From: Cylindrotheca closterium
Taxonomy: Eukaryota > Bacillariophyta > Bacillariophyceae > Bacillariales > Bacillariaceae
Assembly: GCA_933822405.4 (NCBI GenBank)
Contig: CAKOGP040002002.1
Location: forward strand, 1 to 11,626
Length of the DNA: 11,626 nt
Direction of reading: 5' to 3'
Shown: positions 1 through 7,263 of the stretch, piece after piece
How the letters are laid out: each line of letters starts with the position of its first letter
Position numbering within the stretch: position 1 is the first letter of the stretch
Position numbers and translations under genes: made by a program
Notes under the pieces: model-generated
Databases searched by the model: none
What the model saw: only the letters and a program-made list of their open reading frames with translations
What the model was told of the DNA's origin: nothing

Positions 1-126
1 CGCTTGCGCTGGGGGATTGGGGGCCAACAGCTAGTAACAACTGTCAGCCCAAAAACATCATTGAAACTCTTTTAGGCCCAATTGGAGTCTGCAAAATCCA
101 AAGCGATTGAGAAGGATGAGCAATCG

Positions 127-310
127 CGACAACAGATTTCGAAACGCGACAACAGAATTTGAAAGACGACAAACCAATTCGACAGACGACAAACTCGAAT
201 GAAACACGACAAATCAATTTGAAACACGACAAACTCGAATGAAACACGACAAACTCGAATGAAACACGACAATTCAATTCGAAAGACGACAAATCAATTC
301 AAAAGACGAC
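127..310. repeat. 20-bp tandem satellite, about ten units
   Basis: The tetramer CGAC recurs exactly every 20 bp, at 127, 147, 167, 187, 207, 227, 247, 267, 287 and 307. The best-preserved unit is CGACAAACTCGAATGAAACA, and neighbouring units differ by a few substitutions. There are no unique spacers, so it is a minisatellite and not a CRISPR array. Because 20 is not a multiple of three, open frames across it cycle through the unit and are unlikely to be coding. An 18-bp piece of the array recurs at 1712-1729. Confidence 0.9.
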
Positions 311-391
311 GACAACAAACCAACCTCGAACTCATCAAGTCCGTCTTCGAATCGCGCACAAGATGCAGCACATGACCCTTTCATCATCATC

Positions 392-979
392 ATGGCTACA
401 AAGAAAAAGCTACGTTGCTGAATCATCACGCCCGCCCAAACCTGTTCATGGTCCAAAGTAGAAGCGACGGACAGCAGAAAAACCAGGGAAATACGCTCAT
501 GTGCGAGAACTATCGCTACGTCAAGGTCATGAAGGAAGGCGACAATATGCCTTTTTTTGGAGGACCCGGTGAAACATTAGCTGCAGGCGGGAAGGATAAT
601 AATATCAAGTGGCATAATTGAAAGGCACAAAGGATTCCATTTGGAGATGTGACGAAAATTGTTATTAAACTCGAATCCAACAATAAACAGGATTTGGATT
701 ATATCAAGCTCCATCCGACCTCTCGCAATATTCTTATTGCCAAGCTTCCCGTTCTCAAGTTTGAGTTACTTCTACTACAACCCAGATACGGTTGTCTTCA
801 CCAATGATCAGGCTACTGGCGCCTCAACTGGTTCGACAAGTTTCACAATCAGTTTAGATGACAACCGTCAAAGGAAATGCGTGATCGAGCAGAATTTCGA
901 AAGAAATGCTTTTAAAGAAAGAACATTTTATATCTACCGGTATCTGTTGAGATTTGTATCACATATTGCAGTGAAGTAG
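392..979 (+). pseudogene. Degraded coding region, family not recognised
   Basis: An ATG at 392 opens a short basic peptide (MATKKKLRC) that stops after nine codons. A one-base shift then gives a protein-like frame at about 406-621, with blocks such as ENYRYVKVMKEGDN and PFFGGPGETLAAGGKDNN. The same frame continues past a TGA at 619-621 as FGDVTKIVIKLESNNKQ and LDYIKLHPTSRNILIAKL to a TGA near 808. The reading then seems to move to another frame as NPDTVVFTNDQATG and SFTISLDDNRQRKCV, ending with a TAG at 977-979. The mixed composition and coherent blocks suggest former coding sequence broken by at least two frameshifts and one nonsense change. I do not recognise the family. Its position beside two broken transposon genes makes a mobile-element origin plausible. 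A spurious run of open frames is the alternative. Confidence 0.4.
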
Positions 980-1024
980 CAGGGATCGTAGGATATATGC
1001 GTAATACGCTGGTCTTTTGCTGGT

Positions 1025-1615
1025 CTAGAACTCTTGTTTATTGTCTTTACATCTATCTACAGCATCTTCAGTCAGAATATTATAGAGTGGTGACGACTCC
1101 TCTTGAATGGAATGGGACCACGCATCCACAATAGCCGATTGTCCACTACCGAAATTCCAAACCCGTCGCTCATTATTGCATCTGTGAAGGTAGTATCGGG
1201 GATCTTGACTGCAGTCCGAATGAGAAGGCTCATTGATCGATCCAACGATGACTACCATCCACCGACAGCACCCAACTCTTACCTTTCTGACCAGTTTCTT
1301 CCCAAACAAAATCACCTCTTGAATCTTTATGATCGTTTCCCATGTTTTGATCGTTGAACAAAAAACTACTTTTCGAAGACAGTAAAGCCCCATTAGGAAG
1401 TACTTGGTGTCTGCAATGTTGCTTAGTTGCAGGTCGGTCTAGATCCAAACTGCAGGGCAAGGAGAGACTCCAAAATGGTGCTTGAAGTGGAAGACATTCG
1501 TCTTTCCCTTCGCACATTTGATTCCCTTCCACGCGTATCCCCTATGGAGAAAGGCCGTGATATTCGTCATCTCCGATGGAGTGAGGATGTGGTTCATGGG
1601 CGGATCTTCGTCCGA
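1025..1615 (-). pseudogene. Broken DDE transposase, DDE_Tnp_4-like
   Basis: Read on the minus strand from about 1615, the frame gives LTPSEMTNITAFLHRGYAWK, a segment around FHFKHHFGVSP, and then an in-frame TAG (1439-1441). The same frame resumes as TDLQLSNIADTKYFLMGLY. The catalytic-domain start SVDGSHRWID lies in a second frame (about 1230-1265). INEPSHSDCSQDPRYYLHRC follows in the first frame (about 1177-1237), and GFGISVVDNRLLWMRGPIPF in a third (about 1105-1164), ending at a stop near 1074. The order, with S-V-D-G-[ST]-H, then I-x-E-P, then S-Q-D-P-x-Y-Y, then W-M-x-G-P, matches from memory an abundant diatom transposase family related to DDE_Tnp_4. At least one nonsense codon and two frameshifts make it dead. 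The later catalytic D and E were not found. No terminal inverted repeats were identified. Confidence 0.62.
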
Positions 1616-1684
1616 TGATAAGATCATGAGAGATAGGCGAGAATGCTGCATATTACATCTATCTGTATTTCCATCCGACAATAA

Positions 1685-2447
1685 CTTCAAGCTGAAACAC
1701 TCGAACCATCGGAATTTGAAAGACGACAAGAGATGCAGGGTCAAACAACTGCAGAAGAACAAGCAAATATGGACAGTGACGTCGTGATGGAGGAAGCAGC
1801 AGCCAATAACGACCATTCCGACGCTGGAAGGAGGCGCTTTGCACCACCAGAAGACTAGGCTACTTGGCATTGGTATGCCATCAGATATAATCCACAGTGC
1901 CGCCCATACATTGCTGCCTGATATACAACAACCAGCCAAAAAAAGAGTGACGACCGGTTGACGATTGATGAGGCTATTATTATAGACGGTGATGGGGGCG
2001 CTGGTACTGGTGGAGGCGTGGTGGCAGGGAACTCAACTTAGGAGACTTGTTCTTCCAAAGCATCCAGATAAGTATCCAGCAACTGCAACAACAATTTAGC
2101 AACGTTGCTGCTCGATCTCATACAAATGTTTCAGATTTGAGAGCCTACATCCGGCATCGTGATCGAATTCTAAACAACAACATTCGTGCTTTTGGCGGAA
2201 CAATTGAAGGTGGCTTGCGAATCCAACTCCAACAAGCAAATACCGGCCGCAGACTACTACACTACCACTTCCAGCAAGAGGAGCAAATCCAGATATTAGT
2301 CCCATCGTAGTTGCGAACATGGCTATTCTATCGGGCAATCCCAGGTCGTTAAACGAACTCTGGCGGGAGTATCAGCATGGGATTGCTGGTCGGAAGCCTG
2401 CACGTTTTTTCACGGCTAGAGAACGAAAATCTTCCAGTCAAATCTAG
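1685..2447 (+). pseudogene. Broken GCR1_C-domain (Crypton-associated type) protein
   Basis: An acidic, protein-like frame opens after a TAA at 1682. It reads ETLEPSEFERRQEMQGQ and DSDVVMEEAAANNDHSDAG, then TAG (1856-1858), and continues in the same frame through a TGA (about 1919) and a TAG (about 2039). A second frame (about 2032-2310) carries LGDLFFQSIQISIQQLQQQF and LNNNIRAFGGTIEGGL. A third (2283-2447) carries ANMAILSGNPRSLNELW followed by REYQHGIAGRKPARFFTARE, then a stop. The LW-x-E-Y...G-x-x-G-R-K-P-A pattern fits the GCR1_C DNA-binding domain, named for yeast Gcr1, which is also found with tyrosine recombinases in Crypton transposons and is common in diatoms. At least three nonsense codons and two frameshifts are present, and the domain's C-terminal half is missing. 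No recombinase is seen. It may once have been the partner gene of the adjacent transposase remnant. Confidence 0.6.
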
Positions 2448-2940
2448 TGTAACAGTTGCATTAGTTTTATGAATATGGTTTACATAGTATGCTGTAATAG
2501 CTGCTTGATTGCTTGCTCTTATGTAGAGATATTGTAGAAGGAAAGTTCACTGGTATTTTGTCTTGTTCGATTTTCCTCTTTGATGTGTTTCCAGTTTGTT
2601 CGGTTTGGGTGAGCATTTTGATTGGCTGGAAATGTGCAGCTGGCTAGAAAGGTGCGACATGAGTACATAGTGTACCATGTTTTACGAGTAACATAATGCG
2701 TACACACAGATCGACGGTATTACCACAGGAGCGGCCTGTAACTGGACCTAGACGCGCCGAGTCAGATTTTTGGGGGTGTCGTTCGGACAAAATGAGGGGA
2801 GTAGTATAGTCTTCAATTGTTTACCCAAGTTGGGCTGACTGGCGCGTCTTTCTTTTCAAAACTACTCGGCGTGCGTGCCCTTTTGATCTGCTTCCGAACC
2901 GTTGAACCTTCGTCCAAATGGACGAAAATAGTCGAACCTT
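2448..2940. other. Gene-free stretch with one imperfect hairpin
   Basis: No convincing coding frame was found here; the open frames are short and of low-complexity composition. The only notable structure is an inverted repeat. GACGCGCCGAGTCAG at 2751-2765 pairs with CTGACTGGCGCGTC at 2835-2848 with one bulged base, enclosing about 69 nt. It could be the end of a small non-autonomous element or a chance hairpin. No target-site duplication was recognised next to it. Confidence 0.5.
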
Positions 2941-3020
2941 CGTCGAGTCCGACTATTCTCGTCGGAGTCCGACTATTCTCGTCGGAGTCCGACTATTCTC
3001 GTCGAAGTCCGACTATTCTT
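2941..3020. repeat. 20-bp tandem repeat, four units, GTCCGAC core
   Basis: Four consecutive 20-bp units of the form GTCGGAGTCCGACTATTCTC are seen. The two middle units are identical, and the outer ones differ by one or two bases. Each unit contains GTCGGAGTCCGAC, a 13-bp palindrome broken only at its central base. The open frame across it is a consequence of the repeat. Confidence 0.88.
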
Positions 3021-3386
3021 CGTCGAAATGGACGAAATGGATGAACTGCTGGACGAAACTGATTTCAGAGCTCGCAAGAATCTTGCGTGACGAAAAATTC
3101 AAATTTGAATTAACCAGGTGGCAAGCTAGGATGACATGCAAAAACGGCAAAAAACGGTACACTAGAAAACAAGAAACGGTAACTAAATAAAAATGGCAGG
3201 TTCTATCTCTCCACAGCAATATGCCGAAGTTGCCAGAGATGTTTACAGACATGTTGCATACTTTCAGAAATTCAAACGTCAACCACGAATTATACTAACT
3301 TAGATGATTGATAGATTTAGGATTCATCCGATCAAGAGGTTTGAAAAATAATCTGCCCTATTCCTATTGCGACCATGTTTCATCAG

Positions 3387-3430
3387 GTCCGATGAAGTTT
3401 CGTCGGGTCCGACGAAGTGTCCGACGAAGT
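3387..3430. repeat. Cluster of three GTCCGAYGAAGT motifs
   Basis: GTCCGATGAAGT at 3387-3398, GTCCGACGAAGT at 3407-3418 and GTCCGACGAAGT at 3419-3430 share the GTCCGA core of the 2941-3020 array. The first two are again 20 bp apart. Just inside and beyond, AGTTCATCCATTT (3428-3440) is the exact reverse complement of 3035-3047, and TTCAACGG (3439-3446) of 2899-2906. The two clusters may therefore be the arms of one fold-back element. The cluster lies about 280 bp upstream of the glucokinase start, so a regulatory role cannot be excluded. Confidence 0.6.
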
Positions 3431-3645
3431 TCATCCATTTCAACGGAACGACCACGAATGAAATGAATCTTTAGGCAGGCTCGTTTTCAGCGAAGCCCAA
3501 GCTCTGCATTGCGCAGAATGAATCTGTCACCGGCACGTCAGTTTCCGTCATCCTTGCAAGGGAATCTATGACATATCTGAGGACATTCCCAGCAAGTCTG
3601 CCATTTCAGGCCGCTCCAGTAGAGTAGATCATCCTGCACGTCAAG

Positions 3646-3660
3646 CCAATTTGAAATTGG
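3646..3660. promoter_or_regulatory. CCAAT-containing palindrome upstream of glucokinase
   Basis: CCAATTTGAAATTGG is a perfect 7-bp inverted repeat around one base. It lies 48-62 bp before the ATG of the glucokinase gene and contains CCAAT on both strands. Its position and symmetry suit a promoter-proximal or 5'-UTR protein site, but no transcription start can be seen and chance is possible. Confidence 0.3.
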
Positions 3661-3707
3661 TCATACTAGAGAGGCATTTCTTCTCCCATTTGCAAGTGCA
3701 AATAGTA

Positions 3708-4936
3708 ATGTCGTCACTTACACCATACCTTCTGACCGCCGATGTAGGTGGTACCAACAGTAGAATGGGACTATACTGCATAGACAGCACGGAACCATTG
3801 GCTGTGAAGTACTATCGGAACGAGGATTGCCTCACCCAAAAGGAAGATGGTATTTTTGAGAAGAACGTCATCATCCCTTTCCTACGACACTGTTGGGAAT
3901 CCAACAGTTCTAATCTGAAGCCGCTGGAGGAAGTGGAAATCATAGGTTGCCTGGCGATTGCCGGACCCGTTCGTAGCAACGTTTCGTGGATGAGCAATCT
4001 CCACAACATTGAGATTGATGGATCAGCCATTGCCGAGCATACACACGTCAAGAACGATCTCTACCTGGAACGCATCAAAGTTTGTAAGATCATTAACGAT
4101 TTCGTAGCTCAAGGGTACGGATGCTTGACTCTGAAACCAGATGAAATGGTTGAGTTGAAACACGGGTCATTTGACAAGATGGATTGTGAGGGTCCCAAGG
4201 TCTGTATTGGTGCAGGCACGGGTTTGGGAGAGTGCTTCTTGACTCCAGATTCTCAGGGGCGATACACTTGCTATCCTTCCGAAGGCGGCCACGTGGAATG
4301 GGCGCCTCGAAATGAATTGGAAATCGAACTGTGGAACTATCTTCGCGACAAGTTCTCATACCGAAATAGGCTTTCGGTAGAACGAATTGTGTCTGGACCA
4401 GGGTTGGCCAACGTATATGAGTTTCTGGCTTTCAAGTACCCAGATAGAATTGATCCGAAGGTACACGCTGAATTTGAAAAGGAAACAGATATGAAAGCCA
4501 AGGTCGTGGCGATGAATACGAAAGAAGGTTCTCTCTGCCTTCAAGCAATGGAAATTATGATGGGGTAAGTAGAACACCAATCTATGAATGATATACGACG
4601 CAAGGTCTTTTCAACCCAATAATTTCAATCTCACGCTCGTGCGAATTCAGTGCCTATGGATCGGAGGCTGGTTCTTCTGCAATCAAATTCATCCCTACTG
4701 GTGGCCTCTTTGTCACTGGTGGGTTGACACCCAAAAACATCAAATTCATTGAAGGCCAGGACAGTCCTTTTATGAAGGCATACAACGACAAAGGTCGTGT
4801 GAAACCAATTCTAGAGTATGTTCCTGCGTTCGCAGTGCTGACAGAAGATTTGGGAGTCCGAGGAGCCCACAAGTGCGCAGTACACGAATACGAAACCTAT
4901 CTCAATGACGTAGAGCAGAAACGGAAACGAAACTAG
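3708..4936 (+). CDS. Glucokinase, bacterial Glk type (two exons)
   Basis: Glucokinase phosphorylates glucose to glucose 6-phosphate with ATP at the entry to glycolysis. Joining 3708-4564 to 4651-4936 gives 380 residues. The family marks appear in order: the phosphate-binding ADVGGTNSR (11-19), IINDF (128-132) whose Asp131 is the expected catalytic base, the second phosphate loop GAGTGLGE (168-175), EGGHVEWAP (192-200), SGPGL (229-233), and the adenosine-side VTGGLTPKN (307-315), which is encoded by exon 2. The length is a little above that of bacterial Glk. The frame is open upstream to 3651 but without an ATG; the ATG at 3708 places the first beta strand at residue 7, as in the family. There is no obvious signal, transit or mitochondrial leader, so it is probably cytosolic. 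Without splicing the protein would stop after residue 286 and lose the last conserved motif. The gene appears intact and is convergent with the next gene. Confidence 0.93.
4565..4650 (+). other. Intron of the glucokinase gene, 86 bp
   Basis: The donor is G|GTAAGT at 4565 and the acceptor is GAATTCAG ending at 4650. Exon 1 ends after two bases of a codon (GG) and exon 2 supplies T, making Gly286 and restoring the frame to GAYGSEAG. Retaining the intron brings an immediate stop (TAA at 4566-4568). Splicing restores the conserved TGGLTPKN motif, which strongly supports the call. Confidence 0.92.
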
Positions 4937-5062
4937 GGATGCACCCATCCTGACTTTGATAAAATTACCGATCACAAATTTAGCCGGAGCAAATCGATTG
5001 ATTTTTGTCGTACCGACTGAACGTCAAGTCCGATGACATGCTTAGTGCGCGGTGTCGGCTTT
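4937..5062. other. Convergent intergenic spacer
   Basis: These 126 bp separate the stop codons of two converging genes and must hold both 3' ends. No AATAAA signal is seen. GGATGCACCCATCC (4938-4951) makes only a weak hairpin. Confidence 0.6.
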
Positions 5063-6479
5063 TCATTTTCTAGTTGTGCTCCTTGCCCCAAGAAAGTCAT
5101 CTAACAGCGAACTCAAGGCCTCCGAGAATGCCGTACGGTTTGCATGGTTGTAGCCGCGATGTGGAATTTGCATAGGTAGGTGGGCTCGATACAGCTCTAC
5201 AAGTTCGTCCGGGATTAAGAAGGGCCTTACGTATGCAACAATTGGAGGAATCGTTCCCGATAATTTCCAATTGGACGTGGGGATGCTCTTGAAGTAATCC
5301 TGCCCGTGCTCTTGGCTTATAGCCAAAATGATAATATCGCACGCCTTGACTGTTGCGTAAAATTCTTGGTCATCACCTATTATTTCATCTACCATTTCAG
5401 TCTGTTCTCTGTATGGGATGAGGATGTTAGGGAAACCTCCCTTTCCTAACATCCGTATTCGTATCTTTCCGAAATATTTTGCATTCTTTGAATTCTCTAA
5501 GAATGGTACCAAAAGATTCCAATCTCGCCTAATGGTTGCTCCAACGGAGCAAATTTCAATCTTCGTATCATTCTTTCTCTGGACAAATTCTGCACTGACC
5601 TGTGGTAAAGCTGATGGAATGAAGTAACGTTCGTGGTGGGGAGACATTTGAATTGCATTTGGCATATCCTCCGTCTTGCTACATCTCCCGTGATGAATGC
5701 ACACGTGCGGGCCGTTTTTCTTTATACTCTGCAACCAAGGTCTTGCATAGCGATCGCAATGGCAAGTTACCTGAATGGTGGTATCCCACGAGGTCCGGTT
5801 GGGTTTTGCCATCGCAGCCCTACCAAAGGATCGTGTAATTCCTGTCGTTTCATCAACTATCGATGTGTTGAACACCCGAACATTCATATCAAGAAGCCAC
5901 GATTTGGTTCTCAACTTTTGACTCGAAGATGTATCAAATTCAAAGTGTAAATGTTGATGATTGCACCTATCCGATAAATTCAAGTATTCATATGGTATCA
6001 GTTTGGCAACTGACTCTATGACTTCGTAATGACTGACCACAAAGCAAACCAACGTGAGTCATCGGTTTTCCATCGCAATCGGAACCTCCAAGAATTTAAA
6101 ATGCAAACTCGACTTACTGTGCGACTTTGTTTGTTACTCGAATTTGACAAGCTGGTAATCCGTTATTCCAGTCTTGCTTGGCTACTGGTACTATGTGGGC
6201 CTCATTTGATTTTGATTTTTCAGCTTCATTCTCTTCACTTAGTTTGCTAGAGTTTACCAAGTAACTGTCGGCAGCCTTGGACCTACGATATGACTTTTCA
6301 AAGGATGTGGTTTGATTTCCGCTGCGTATCGACAGTATAATGAGTATCGTTATTATCACAAATAGATTCAGACGGCGAAGGAACGTTCGTCCCTCCGATG
6401 ATTGACTGTCATTGCGTATTTCATCGTTTCTTTGGCTGTAAAGCGATGATTGATGTGTTTCTTCGTCGTCATGGTTCAT
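5063..6479 (-). CDS. Putative type II membrane glycosyltransferase (two exons)
   Basis: Joining 6479-6118 to 6032-5063 on the minus strand gives 443 residues. The N-terminus is acidic and polar (1-30). RTFLRR (31-36) then precedes a hydrophobic anchor, LNLFVIITILIILSI (37-51), and a polar stem of about 60 residues: the layout of a Golgi type II enzyme. The C-terminal part has strand-rich segments like the second Rossmann half of GT-B glycosyltransferases: IEICSVGATIRRDWNLLVPF (279-298), FYATVKACDIIILAI (345-359) and PIVAYVRPFLIPDELVELYR (384-403). A Cys/His-rich patch, CIHHGRC (232-238), lies before it. Several N-x-S/T sequons follow the anchor. I cannot name the family, donor or acceptor; glycosyl transfer is inferred from fold-like patterns and topology only. 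The first in-frame ATG is 6479, since a TGA lies at 6485-6483. Confidence 0.62.
6033..6117 (-). other. Intron of the putative glycosyltransferase gene, 85 bp
   Basis: On the minus strand the donor is CACA|GTAAGT at 6117 and the acceptor is GTGGTCAG ending at 6033. Exon 1 ends with CA and exon 2 begins with T, giving His121 and joining IRVTNKVA to HYEVIESV in frame. It matches the glucokinase intron in length (85 versus 86 bp), donor and phase. Unspliced, translation would stop at codon 122, right after the donor. Confidence 0.85.
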
Positions 6480-6499
6480 GGTTCATGGTTCATGTTCAT
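6472..6499 (-). repeat. ATGAACC heptamer repeat with clustered upstream ATGs
   Basis: On the minus strand ATGs occur at 6499, 6493, 6486, 6479 and 6472, spaced by 6 or 7 bases (ATGAAC then ATGAACC three times). The ATGs at 6499 and 6493 read M-N-(M-N-)H-E-P then TGA at 6478-6476. The ATG at 6486 reads M-N-H-E-P then TGA at 6471-6469. Only 6479 opens the long reading frame. The tract therefore places overlapping mini-uORFs on the start codon. Confidence 0.8.
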
Positions 6500-7236
6500 G
6501 GCGGTGAGTACATTTTTTGATCAGAGGCTGATTCGAGGCTGATTTTATAAAAGACGTAGGATATGTACTATGCTCAACGTGAAAACAAATATTTCGTCAA
6601 TATCGCCAAAATTGCCCAATATTAGTTGATCCAGATCGCTGATTGTCGATAATCGGACAAAGGCCCATCCCTAAATACAATAGATAAAGAAGCACTTTCC
6701 TAGGTGGAATTATGTTGTTGGACCAATTCCACATCTACGATCCTATGTTTCCCAGCAGTCAATACTTGTGTAGGACTGTGTAGGAGTAGTACCAGGAAAA
6801 ACTAAGAAAGGCCTTTTGTGAAAAGTCGAATCTCATAGCGCCTTCTGACAACGATTTCCACTTACGGAGGCTTGTTGTACCCTTTCTATGATATAAAAGA
6901 GTTTCCGCTATGCGTTCAGTTCTTTGGTGGCCATATTTGGTAAAGAGCATTTAGAGATTGTAATTGTGGTCAATGGAGTCGATTTTACGTAGATTTTGTA
7001 CCGTATCCACGTGTTTTGGTTTTGTGCAGCTAGCTCAGGAAACGGTTTTAACAAAAAAACAAAAATGCACCACGTGCCTCATTTGCACCACGGCGGAATT
7101 TGGTGCATTTTCGACCATTCCTAACAAAAACGGTGCCGCATTACCGGCCCTGTGCGGCAGTACCGGCCCTGCGTACAATTCTTTAAGTAAACACATGTAG
7201 ATGCACTAAGGTGCGGTCAATTTTTTCCGCGACACG
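6500..7236. other. Intergenic stretch without a convincing gene
   Basis: No coding frame with protein-like composition was found. It should contain the promoter of the minus-strand gene and, further right, the left flank of the Harbinger-like transposon. Small structures include an 11-bp inverted repeat, AAAATGCACCA at 7062-7072 with TGGTGCATTTT at 7101-7111. There is also a direct repeat TACCGGCCCTG at 7142-7152 and 7161-7171. The transposon's left terminal inverted repeat could lie here but cannot be placed without its lost right end. Confidence 0.5.
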
Positions 7237-7262
7237 CAACAACAACAAAACAACAACAACAA
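7237..7262 (+). promoter_or_regulatory. CAA-repeat 5' leader of the transposase
   Basis: A (CAA)n tract, CAACAACAACAAAACAACAA then CAACAA, ends one base before the ATG at 7264. Such unstructured CAA leaders are known to favour ribosome scanning in eukaryotic mRNAs. Here that role is inferred from position only. Confidence 0.45.
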
Positions 7263-7263
7263 G

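Noticed and set aside
44..292. Minus-strand open frame of 82 codons
   Set aside because: It is mostly encoded by the 20-bp satellite, and its repeated peptide is an artefact of the repeat.
127..310. CRISPR-like array of short regular repeats
   Set aside because: The units are contiguous with no unique spacers, are only 20 bp, and are in a eukaryotic context without cas genes.
1482..1787. Plus-strand open frame of 101 codons
   Set aside because: It overlaps the transposase remnant antisense and then the other-frame acidic coding segment; both have better family support.
1616..1939. N-terminal extension of the minus-strand transposase frame
   Set aside because: This part is antisense to the better-supported GCR1_C-like remnant, and its Cys/Phe-rich composition is not protein-like.
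2817..3190. Overlapping plus-strand open frames across the GTCCGAC array
   Set aside because: Their peptides repeat SPTIL- and DYSRR-type units forced by the 20-bp repeat; no family resemblance.
3651..3707. N-terminal extension of glucokinase from a TTG at 3651
   Set aside because: A TTG start is unlikely in a nuclear gene, and the ATG at 3708 fits the family start; the extension has no conserved features.
6964..7200. Small plus-strand open frame upstream of the transposase
   Set aside because: No recognisable motif, and it overlaps the short inverted and direct repeats of the transposon flank; no support beyond being open.
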